A stretch of DNA of 8,095 nucleotides from an uncultured Dorea sp. (GTDB lineage Bacteria; Bacillota; Clostridia; Lachnospirales; Lachnospiraceae), in NCBI GenBank assembly GCA_910578455.1, contig CAJTQA010000068.1:1-8095 (forward strand), given 5' to 3'. Position 1 is the stretch's first letter, and every line of letters begins with the position of its first letter. The notes under the pieces are model-generated. The model ran no database searches. It saw only the letters and a list, made by a program, of their open reading frames with translations, and was not told the DNA's origin. Positions 1 to 6,230 of this stretch are shown here, one piece after another. Both the position numbers and the translations under genes were made by a program.

Positions 1-281
1 ATCCAGTAGTCCAGGTCGTGAAGATCATTCCGCTCCACCAGCAGTTGGATGAGTTCGTAGGTGGCGACAAAGGTCAGGATCAGTCCGACGATTGGCAATA
101 TCACCGTTTCGGAAAGCCGCCGGATCAGGGAGAAAACCCCGGCGTTCCATTGCGCCGGGGCCGTCCCCATTTGTACCGCGATCTCCCGGACACGGGCGTT
201 CACTGTATCAAAGAGCCCCGACAGGTTGTCCATGATCCCGCCGATCAGCAGCTCCTTCAGCCAGTCGGTGAGAAATCCCAT
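1..281 (-). CDS. VirB6/TrbL-like conjugal transfer membrane protein (N-terminal part)
   Basis: This frame stays open from an ATG at 281 to the left edge, giving the first 93 residues of a longer protein. It begins MGFLTDWLKELLIGG, then has an amphipathic stretch (MDNLSGLFDTVNARV) and a hydrophobic segment near residues 62-80 (VILPIVGLILTFVATYEL). Known family: this N-terminus and its place after a Maff2 gene match the VirB6/TrbL-like channel proteins (CD1112 family) of Tn1549-type ICEs, polytopic inner-membrane parts of the type IV secretion pore. The ATG lies just downstream of the Maff2 stop, as expected for one transcript. The visible part is intact, but its expression may suffer because the inserted cassette and its terminator lie upstream. 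The family call rests on recognised sequence and gene order; the rest of the protein lies outside the window. Confidence 0.8.
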   Translation of the reverse strand, partial: MGFLTDWLKELLIGGIMDNLSGLFDTVNARVREIAVQMGTAPAQWNAGVFSLIRRLSETVILPIVGLILTFVATYELIQLLVERNDLHDLDYW

Positions 282-293
282 GAAGCGCCGCTC

Positions 294-483
294 TTAGAAC
301 AGGCCGGACAGCAGGGAGGGATCAGGGTCGTGCCCAGCAGGATAATGCCACCGCCCGCCTTGAGCCAGGGTCATCCGACCCGTAGCCCTCCAGGAGATTG
401 ACGACGCCCCACACGCCCAGGCCAGCGCCCAGGGTCACAACGAGGGTCTGCAAGGTGGTGATAGCGGAAGAAAAGAACTCCAT
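294..483 (-). pseudogene. Maff2-family small membrane protein, broken by deletion and frameshifts
   Basis: From ATG 483 the frame reads MEFFSSAITTLQTLVV, then a glycine-rich membrane segment (LGAGLGVWGVVNLLEGYG) typical of Maff2-family proteins, which are about 65-70 aa and sit between virD4 and virB6 in Tn1549-like ICEs. After residue 40 (SDDPG) the frame is lost and hits a stop at 322-324. The missing C-terminal half is still readable in the other two frames: LKAGGGIILLGTTLIP in a second frame, then LLSGLF and a stop at 294-296 in a third. About ten residues that normally join the halves are gone. Two separate lesions therefore point to real decay, although sequencing error could explain one. 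The start codon has only a weak ribosome-binding site (CAGG upstream), possibly because the cassette replaced the original leader. Confidence 0.75.
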
Positions 484-519
484 ATAACTACCTGAAACCC
501 AAACCCCCGAAACGCCTTA

Positions 520-581
520 TTTTGTCGTTTTGTCACAATCCGTGCAGAACACAAACCATAGATTCCAATGGTTTTGTCGTT
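520..581. repeat. Left-end cluster of TTTTGTCG recombinase-type repeats
   Basis: TTTTGTCG occurs at 520-527, immediately followed by TTTTGTCA at 528-535, and again at 572-579. The last copy overlaps an inverted repeat: AAACCAT (553-559), an 8-bp spacer, then ATGGTTT (568-574). Two inward-facing arms around a short spacer are the usual shape of a tyrosine-recombinase core site. The 12-mer GGTTTTGTCGTT at 570-581 is repeated exactly at 7707-7718 at the other end of the cassette. Confidence 0.6.
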
Positions 582-648
582 CCAGATTTGTGTATCCCGG
601 GATCTGGGTTCTTTTCCTTTCTTAAATTTTTATTTTTTGTTTTGGGAT

Positions 649-712
649 AAAAAAGAGGGCTTCTGTATCCGGGACGCTCATTAAAAGCGGCCATATATAC
701 AAAAAGCCCTCT
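649..712 (-). terminator. Large nested stem-loop with U-tract (operon terminator or structured RNA)
   Basis: Read on the minus strand, AGAGGGCTT (712-704) pairs perfectly with AAGCCCTCT (662-654) and is followed by a run of U. The 41-nt loop can fold further: UGUAU with AUACA (668-664), and CGCU (688-685) with AGCG (677-674). This gives three stacked helices of about 9, 5 and 4 bp. Position and U-tract fit a rho-independent terminator for the five-gene operon ending at 854. The loop is unusually long and structured for a simple terminator, so a small RNA with its own terminator is an alternative. Confidence 0.6.
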
Positions 713-810
713 GGTTTTCAGGTTCCATATTCAGTTGTCATCCAGCCCCATTGTTAAGTGGGGGAGCGTATCCTTATCTTCATAGGTTTCCTCCATATAT
801 TCAAAAAGCC
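691..810. repeat. Direct repeat CCATATATwCAAAAAGCC (two copies, ~102 bp apart)
   Basis: The 18-mer occurs at 691-708 and 793-810 with one mismatch. Each copy is preceded about 20-25 bp earlier by GTATCC (665-670 and 768-773) at nearly the same offset, so the two units (about 655-712 and 757-816) look like a diverged ~100-bp tandem duplication. Only the first copy keeps the flanking arms that form the terminator-like stem. Confidence 0.6.
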
Positions 811-853
811 GTATCCAGGATAACCGGCTCCCTGTGCTGTGTTATCTCCATAT

Positions 854-2161
854 TTATATCAGCCTCGACTGCCTGTGAATCCTCCCATCGCAAAACGGGC
901 AGCCTGTCCCTTTCTGGCGGACCTGGACTGTGCACTGCCAGTGGTGGCCTTTTTCACAGACCCACCAGACTTTCCTTGTTGAAAACGGCCTGACCTGCTC
1001 CGGTGTAAGCCCCATATTTCTCTGGCAGTCCCATTCCCTGGCCAGCCTGGGGCTGTATGTCGCAAGGTCGGATTCCCCCGGGATGACCGGGTGCCGGTCC
1101 AGCAGGCGCGTGCAGACAGGGCAGCCGCTCCCTGCGGCCCGTTCATAGACCTCCGCTTTCCAGGAGTGCCCTTTCCTGCATCTCCACCACACTTTCTTCC
1201 GGGTCTGGTACATGACGGTCTCCGGTGTGGATCCCTGGTTTTTCCCATAGTCCCATTCCCCGGCCAGCTCCGGATGGACTGATGCCAGGTCATTTTCGCC
1301 CGGCAGCACTTTCCGGTTCCCGCAGTACGGGCAGCCGTTCCCGCGTCTCCTGCCCGGCAGTTTCGCCTTCCAGGAATGCCCCTTTCTGCACCGCCACCAG
1401 ATATCCTTCTGGCTCCCGGCGGTTATCTCCGATGGAAGGAACGTATTTTTTTCAAAATCCCATTCATCCATAAGCTCCGGGCACCTGCTCTGCGCGTCAT
1501 TGAAGCCCTCCAGAATCTTTTTGCCGCAGCAGTAGGGGCAGCCGCATCCATTTCTCCGGTTGGAGATCTTTGCTTTCCATGAATGGCCGCAGCGGCCAGT
1601 CCACCATACCGACCGTTGGCTCATGCCCGTGACATCCTCCGGCCTTAAGCCCCCGTTCCTTTCATGGTCCCATTGTGCCGTAAGCTCCGGATCCGCTGTC
1701 GCAAGGTCATTGAACCCAGGCATCACTTTCCTGCCAGCACAGTAGGGGCAGCCTTTCCCAGCCGCCCGGCTTGATACCGCCGCCTGCCAGCTGTGCCCTT
1801 CTGCACAACGCCACCAGACCCTTTTTGCAGTGCCTCCGGCAACATCCTCAGGACGAAGGCTCCCATTTTTGCCAACATCCCATTCCTCCGCAAGCAGAGG
1901 GGCCACTGTCGCAAGGTCATTTACTCCGGGGATCAGCCGGTTCCCAGCGCAATACGGGCAGCCAGCCCCGGCCGTCCGGCTGTAGACGGCGGCCATCCAG
2001 CTGTGTCCTTTACGGCACCTCCACCAGACTTTTTTCACGGATCCCGGCTGCACGTCTTCCGGCGTCAGTCCCTTGTTCCTTATCCCGTCCCATTCTTCCG
2101 CAAGGGCGGGATTCCTTGCCTTTAAGTCTGTCTGTCCCCTGATCAATGGGTACTGGTTCAT
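854..2161 (-). CDS. Six-module zinc-ribbon repeat protein (DUF4379/PF14311-like), gene E
   Basis: A 435-residue protein made almost wholly of six modules of about 70 residues. The consensus is DLA..P.LA.EWD..KN..L.PE.V, then VWWRC.KGHSW, then G.GCPYC.GRKV.PG. Each module offers four metal ligands, C-x3-H-x14-C-x2-C (C49/H53/C68/C71, C119/H123/C138/C141, then C258, C328 and C402 series); module 3 differs. This matches the 'probable zinc-ribbon' family PF14311. Known members often precede a restriction-like nuclease; none is fused here, and no signal peptide or membrane segment is seen. The start ATG overlaps the stop of gene D as ATGA (2158-2161), with AGGAGG upstream, so translation is coupled to the recombinase operon. 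A role as sequence-specific DNA-binding accessory or target selector is inference; a passenger defence function is the alternative. Confidence 0.85.
   Translation of the reverse strand: MNQYPLIRGQTDLKARNPALAEEWDGIRNKGLTPEDVQPGSVKKVWWRCRKGHSWMAAVYSRTAGAGCPYCAGNRLIPGVNDLATVAPLLAEEWDVGKNGSLRPEDVAGGTAKRVWWRCAEGHSWQAAVSSRAAGKGCPYCAGRKVMPGFNDLATADPELTAQWDHERNGGLRPEDVTGMSQRSVWWTGRCGHSWKAKISNRRNGCGCPYCCGKKILEGFNDAQSRCPELMDEWDFEKNTFLPSEITAGSQKDIWWRCRKGHSWKAKLPGRRRGNGCPYCGNRKVLPGENDLASVHPELAGEWDYGKNQGSTPETVMYQTRKKVWWRCRKGHSWKAEVYERAAGSGCPVCTRLLDRHPVIPGESDLATYSPRLAREWDCQRNMGLTPEQVRPFSTRKVWWVCEKGHHWQCTVQVRQKGTGCPFCDGRIHRQSRLI
884..2131 (-). repeat. Tandem array of six ~210-bp coding repeats
   Basis: These are the DNA-level repeats behind the zinc-ribbon modules. 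On the plus strand, variants of GCAAGGTC, CCCATTC, CTCCGG, GGCAGCC and CACCACAC/CCACCAGA recur about every 210 bp. The copies have diverged enough that they are not recent duplicates. The spacing is regular except for a one-residue loss in module 4 and a small insertion after the CxxC of module 5. Confidence 0.8.
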
Positions 2162-2886
2162 TCTTCTGCCTGCCTCCTCATCTCATCAAGGAGCTGTTCC
2201 TCCCTGGTCTTTGGTTTTTCCTTCGCTTTCTGTGCACCGCCGAACGGGTCGGGGCGTGTCCCTTCTATCAGGTCCCCCAATGCCGCCTGCGTCACGTTCC
2301 CGGCAGTCCTGACTGGAAGATGCGCTTCCTGCATCAGCTGCCTTGCCAGGTCAGGGTACAGGTACTTCTCCAGCATCCTGCGGAGGTACGCATTCTCCCT
2401 CCGCAGCCCTCTGTTTTCTTTCTCTAATGCCCGGTAAAGTTCCTCTGACCGCTGCATTTCCTTCTTCATCACCCCCGCCTGCTTTTCGGATTCCGCTTTC
2501 CGTGAGACTGCGTTCCTGTAGTTTATCTCCATCTCTGTATATCTGTCATAGACGGATTTCCAGTACGCATCCATGTCGTTCAGCTTGCCTTTTAAATCCG
2601 AAAGATCCTGGCAGGTCCTGACCAGGCCGTCAGCATCAATGCTTTTATATACCAGCAGTGCATCGGTTCCGGTCCTGGAAGCCCCCGCCTTCAGCTCGTC
2701 CAGCCGCCTGCGGACGCCCCTGTTCCTGCGGAATTCATACTCTTTAGCAGGGACGCCCTGCCTCCCGGCATACTTCGCCAGGTCCGTAAACCTGATGTCC
2801 CTCGCATTGCCGCAGGCCACATCCGCATAATACTTTTCCAGTATGCTGACCAGCAGCGCTTCATCTGTCTTGTTTGGTCTTGCCAT
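2158..2886 (-). CDS. TnpC-like coiled-coil accessory protein (DUF6262-like), gene D
   Basis: A 242-residue protein starting MARPNKTDEALL. The frame is open upstream to an ATG at 3006, but 2886 is chosen because GGAGGG (2895-2900) sits at proper spacing before it and the residues from there look like a folded start. Residues 1-66 form a helical, basic N-terminal domain (RRNRGVRRRLDELK near the end), a plausible DNA-binding unit. Residues ~95-175 are a long charged coiled coil (MKKEMQRSEELYRALEKENR). The C-terminal ~50 residues are polar and end in EEQLLDEMRRQAEE. Known family: Tn554 TnpC is a small (125 aa) coiled-coil protein encoded after two recombinases that affects efficiency and orientation of insertion; this one is about twice as long. 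It overlaps gene C by 26 nt and gene E by 4 nt. No enzymatic motif is visible. Confidence 0.72.
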   Translation of the reverse strand: MARPNKTDEALLVSILEKYYADVACGNARDIRFTDLAKYAGRQGVPAKEYEFRRNRGVRRRLDELKAGASRTGTDALLVYKSIDADGLVRTCQDLSDLKGKLNDMDAYWKSVYDRYTEMEINYRNAVSRKAESEKQAGVMKKEMQRSEELYRALEKENRGLRRENAYLRRMLEKYLYPDLARQLMQEAHLPVRTAGNVTQAALGDLIEGTRPDPFGGAQKAKEKPKTREEQLLDEMRRQAEE

Positions 2887-4414
2887 TTTTCTCTCCCTCC
2901 ATCTTCCTCTCCAGCGCTTTCCTGTAACACGCGCTGCTGTTCTGCAGCCGCAGGAGCGCGGACGTGATATCCTCCTGCGCACCGTTCCCGCGGCGTACCT
3001 GTTCAATCATCTCCATCAGGAACATCCCGTCCTCATCCACTTTTTCCCGGAATCCCTCCTGGACGGCGAGCCTCAGCCCATCCTGGTCAGGATAGTAATG
3101 GATGCAGTTCCTGCAGTCGCCGAAATGCCCGCCTTCACGGTAGTTTTTCATGCATTCGGAAATATCGCCTCCGGGGAGGCCTGCATAATCACAGTGCCCG
3201 CCTTCCACCTCCGTCATGCCATGCCTGTCCCCCATGCGCAGCTTCAACGATCCGTCCAGTGTGACCTTCCCACGGTTCTCACGGTATTTCTCATAAACGG
3301 CGCTCTCCACCACAGCAGAAAGGTTCGCATAATAGCTGGCACTGATATCAATGCTCTCATGGCCGGCCAGCTCCCTGCATATCACAGGGGAACCGCCGGA
3401 CAGGATCAGGTTTATCATGGCAAGGTGCCGTGTGTCCCCGAGGCTGACCGGATAATCCGCACTCCCTGTCACCTTCTCCTTGAATTCGCCAAGCCTGCGG
3501 CGCATCTGGCAGTAAGTCATATATCCCAGCTGTGTCGCACGTGCCGGGGAAAATAAAGTGTCTTTTTCATGGGGGCGGCGTTTCTCCCCAGCCGCTTTAT
3601 AAGCGAGGATCTCCCCCGCAAGCCATTCCGGCACCTCGTATTCATGGAGGGTATAATCCGCATGGATCGTGTAGCCGACTTTCTGCAGCCTTTTCTTCAG
3701 TCTTGTCCGGCGTACAGTAAGGATCCACCTCCCATCCCGGTTATGGATACAGTCGCCTGGCAGAAGGAGGAATTCCGTCGCCCGCAGGGGCAGGATGCTG
3801 GTAAGCCTCCACCAAAGGTATACCGGGAAAAAGTAGTCCTTTGTGTCTTCACCAGCAGTTCCCCAGAACTCATTGACATACCGGTCAAATCTCAGGTAAT
3901 ACCGGAAATCCGCCAGCTTCCTCGGTTTACGGGCCCATCCGTCCAGCGTCCGGTTTTCCTCGATCCGCTCCATGACGGCCCCTATGTACCCGGGTGAATC
4001 AGGGATCATACCCAGGAACTGGAGTGCATGGCTGATATGTACATCCCATGTGCATGCTTCCCCGAATCCACAGCACCCCAGCCTGACCAGGGAGCTGCTG
4101 ACCCCGGCAACCGAACTGGCCGCCATTGTCCCAAGCAGCAGCACTGTATAGGACTTCACATAATCCAGGAAGCACCCCTCGTCACAGCCGGTCCACTCCT
4201 GGACTGTGCCGCCACCGGTCTCGAAGCGGATGTTCCTGCGTTTCACTTCATCCGTGATCCGCCATTCCGCATCCGGGAATGAGCCCCTGTCGATCACTCC
4301 TTTTGCGGCATACTCGGCAAATTTCCTCTCCGCCTGCAAGCGTGTTCCGGTGTCCATTTCACGGATGAGCAGCACTTTTGTATACCCTTTATGCATCTGC
4401 ACATCTGCTATCAT
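2861..4414 (-). CDS. Tyrosine recombinase with C-terminal Cys/His cluster, gene C
   Basis: A 517-residue site-specific recombinase. The catalytic domain spans about residues 170-370: Arg I is R211 (ILPLRATEF), a lysine cluster follows (TRLKKR, ~K240), box II is LGDTRHLAM with R329 and H330, and box III is LAGHESIDISASYYANL with H352 and the probable nucleophile Y361. The first His of the usual HxxR is G326. Residues ~1-160 would be the core-binding domain. After the catalytic domain comes a Cys/His cluster (H407, C408, C421, H430, C434, C437, H439), a likely metal site seen in some Tn554-type recombinases. The start ATG overlaps the end of gene B by 26 nt; AGGAGG lies 13 nt upstream, rather far, so coupled translation is likely. 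The protein has no counterpart in the two-recombinase Tn554. Strand exchange together with A and B is inferred. Confidence 0.88.
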   Translation of the reverse strand: MIADVQMHKGYTKVLLIREMDTGTRLQAERKFAEYAAKGVIDRGSFPDAEWRITDEVKRRNIRFETGGGTVQEWTGCDEGCFLDYVKSYTVLLLGTMAASSVAGVSSSLVRLGCCGFGEACTWDVHISHALQFLGMIPDSPGYIGAVMERIEENRTLDGWARKPRKLADFRYYLRFDRYVNEFWGTAGEDTKDYFFPVYLWWRLTSILPLRATEFLLLPGDCIHNRDGRWILTVRRTRLKKRLQKVGYTIHADYTLHEYEVPEWLAGEILAYKAAGEKRRPHEKDTLFSPARATQLGYMTYCQMRRRLGEFKEKVTGSADYPVSLGDTRHLAMINLILSGGSPVICRELAGHESIDISASYYANLSAVVESAVYEKYRENRGKVTLDGSLKLRMGDRHGMTEVEGGHCDYAGLPGGDISECMKNYREGGHFGDCRNCIHYYPDQDGLRLAVQEGFREKVDEDGMFLMEMIEQVRRGNGAQEDITSALLRLQNSSACYRKALERKMEGEKNGKTKQDR

Positions 4415-6230
4415 CTGTATCTTTCAGCCTCCTTTCCAGCATCCCTGTCATGGTCTCCATATCCGCGCCGGGGTAAAGCATCGGAAGGCTTTCGAGCATC
4501 TGCCCGACAGCCGGTATGATCCCTCTGGACAGGATGTTTTTCAAGCGTTCCCGTTCCGGCCCGGATGCCCTGTTTTTCAGTTCCGTTATCGCGGTGTATT
4601 CCTTCATCAGCAGATGGAAGGCCGCTTTCGTAAAGATCTCATAGCCGCAGCCGATGCAGCCGCCCCTGAGGGAGTCGCAGCAGGGCATCCCGACAGCAGT
4701 ACGCAGGCAGAGCGTCTCCGGCTGCCTGGATGCCGCCGCGCCGCTTGCGGCCATCTGCAGGGCATCCCCGAGCCTGCCTTCCGGGATGGACGCGACAATC
4801 TCCCGGCTGGCCTCCAGTGACCGTTCGACAAGGAGCGCGGCTTCTTCCAGCTGCCCGGCGTCCAGGCCGATGCACCGGATCAGTTCAGTCTGCCGCGGGA
4901 CATCCAGCCGCCGGTATCCGTCACCCGCATACCTTTCCAGCAGCAGTGCCGGAATGAAGCCAAAGATGCCCCTCTCAAACATTTCCCGCAGGATGAATTC
5001 CGGGCGGTATCCGGAAAAAGCAGCATCCTTCAGGTAGATATCCGTGATCTCCGGCAGGGCGCCGATCCCTCCCTTGTGGCTCCTGGCAAGGGCCGCGAGC
5101 ATATATCCCTTCGGCCTGCCAGGCCCGTCCGCCGTCACCAGCTCGATCCCCTGGAGATAGGACTTGTTCGCCCTCCTGGTCTGGAACCTCCGCTCTCCAA
5201 GCGCTTCTATGAACTGCGTGCCAAAAAATCTCCTGATCGATACAATGTCCTGGACTGGCCGTACCAGGGGCTCGTTTTCTTTATGGTGGAGGAGCTTTAT
5301 GGTAATGATCAGCCCCATGGCCGCTTTCAGTGATTCCGGTATAAATAACTTCAGCTCCGGCACACCCTGGTACCTTTCTGTCTTGGATGGGTACATCGGC
5401 AGGTATTTCAGCCTCAACAGCAGCTCTTCTGAAACGCCCCTGGCATCCGCATCCCGGTAGCTTCCAGAGCGGAGCATCCCTTCCACCGTGTCCGGCGGGT
5501 AGGGCAGTGATGGAACCGGCAGCCGGGTGATGTCCGTCTGCCTTAACGCCCCCAGGAAATGGAGCGCCGCAAAGAGCCACAGGTCGGCATAGCGGACAGA
5601 ATCCAGGGCTTTTATGACCAGCCCGTTCGCCTCCCATGATGCCCCATTGAATACGCAGTACGCCATCACGCTGAATTCCCTGACCGGATAAGCCTCTTTC
5701 CGTATTTCCGCCTGCCGCCTGGGATGGATGTCGTATCTGCAGCTGCTGTCCCCTGACACCTCCGCAGCAAACTTCGCAAACAGCTTTGTGCTCCTGACGG
5801 GAAGCATTTCCGATGTCTTTTCCATAAGGCAGTCAAGCTCTTCTGCACTGTATCCGGACAGCTCACGGCCGCAGGCAGAAAGGATGAAATCAAGTATCTT
5901 CCACCCGCTCGGTTCATCGCTGATCCCTTCCCGGGCCACAAACTTCCGGTAGCGCCGGCATGTCTCCGGCAGCTGCCCGCTGTATGTATCCAGCAGGACC
6001 GACAGCTTTTCCCGCGGTGTTCTCTGATAAGCGGACAGCCACAGGCGGATCGGGCCGCGCATGCTTTCGTAGTCGCTGACCGCCATCTCCCTGCCGCTGC
6101 CTTCCGGGGCCTGCCCGAACCATCCGTTCCTGTCCAGGAACCCGAGGAGGTCATCCCTGCACCTGCAGATGTCCCGGTATGCCGACTGCACCTGCGCCGC
6201 ATCTTTTAAGACCTCATCAAACAGTATCAT
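4389..6230 (-). CDS. Large divergent tyrosine recombinase, TnpB-like, gene B
   Basis: A protein of about 613 residues, close to the 630 of Tn554 TnpB. ATG 6230 is preferred: GGGGGG lies 8 nt before it, while the TTG at 6236 has almost no spacing. Counting from that TTG, box I is FLGALRQTDITRLP with R232. The expected HxxR region reads TRRANKSYLQG (~353-363), lacking a normal His-x-x-Arg-His. Box III is LARSHKGGIG...ITDIYLKD with H387 and a possible nucleophile Y401. The N-terminal 190 residues would bind DNA. A C-terminal cysteine group (C519, C520, C527, C530) resembles a small zinc knuckle, and the rest is helical. Sequence around MLAALARSHKGGIG and REMFERGIFGFIP matches a distinct family of large 'integrases' I recognise from Firmicute three-recombinase loci. 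It overlaps gene A by 14 nt and gene C by 26 nt. Whether it cleaves DNA is uncertain. Confidence 0.78.
   Translation of the reverse strand: MILFDEVLKDAAQVQSAYRDICRCRDDLLGFLDRNGWFGQAPEGSGREMAVSDYESMRGPIRLWLSAYQRTPREKLSVLLDTYSGQLPETCRRYRKFVAREGISDEPSGWKILDFILSACGRELSGYSAEELDCLMEKTSEMLPVRSTKLFAKFAAEVSGDSSCRYDIHPRRQAEIRKEAYPVREFSVMAYCVFNGASWEANGLVIKALDSVRYADLWLFAALHFLGALRQTDITRLPVPSLPYPPDTVEGMLRSGSYRDADARGVSEELLLRLKYLPMYPSKTERYQGVPELKLFIPESLKAAMGLIITIKLLHHKENEPLVRPVQDIVSIRRFFGTQFIEALGERRFQTRRANKSYLQGIELVTADGPGRPKGYMLAALARSHKGGIGALPEITDIYLKDAAFSGYRPEFILREMFERGIFGFIPALLLERYAGDGYRRLDVPRQTELIRCIGLDAGQLEEAALLVERSLEASREIVASIPEGRLGDALQMAASGAAASRQPETLCLRTAVGMPCCDSLRGGCIGCGYEIFTKAAFHLLMKEYTAITELKNRASGPERERLKNILSRGIIPAVGQMLESLPMLYPGADMETMTGMLERRLKDTDDSRCADA

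Larger units (their letters stand above)
484..853. other. Gene-free left end of the cassette (370 bp)
   Basis: No convincing gene lies here on either strand. It is markedly more A+T-rich than the coding parts around 605-660. It holds the left cluster of TTTTGTCG words (520-579), a perfect palindrome ATCCCGGGAT (594-603), a terminator-like stem-loop (649-712), and a partly duplicated unit sharing CCATATATwCAAAAAGCC at 691-708 and 793-810. It also has four GTATCC words (592, 665, 768, 811) and three TCCATAT words (724, 792, 847). The only short frames are a 9-codon one (754-783, minus) behind a good GGAGG and 15-21-codon ones, none supportable as genes. Confidence 0.7.

Noticed and set aside
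594..603. Palindrome ATCCCGGGAT as an operator
   Set aside because: It is perfect but short, with no promoter next to it and no second matching copy, so no function can be supported.
754..783. Nine-codon frame with good GGAGG before its ATG (minus)
   Set aside because: It is too short to support as a gene. The GGAGG is part of the repeated TCCATAT/CCATATAT motif, and no downstream gene uses it as a leader.
731..796. 21-codon frame starting METYED-like (minus)
   Set aside because: It has no ribosome-binding site and overlaps the duplicated non-coding unit; reported only as an observation.
884..2131. CRISPR-like array from regular repeats
   Set aside because: The ~210-bp periodicity lies within an open frame and encodes diverged zinc-ribbon modules. 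The repeats are not short, identical or separated by unique spacers.
2887..3006. Upstream extension of gene D to an ATG at 3006
   Set aside because: The extra 40 residues are Arg-rich shadow sequence inside gene C. The ATG at 2886 has a well-placed GGAGGG and a sensible start.
2843..3556. A 237-codon plus-strand frame opposite gene C
   Set aside because: It lies wholly inside the antisense of a clear recombinase with catalytic motifs. Long antisense frames are common in such G+C-rich coding DNA, and its peptide shows no recognisable domain.
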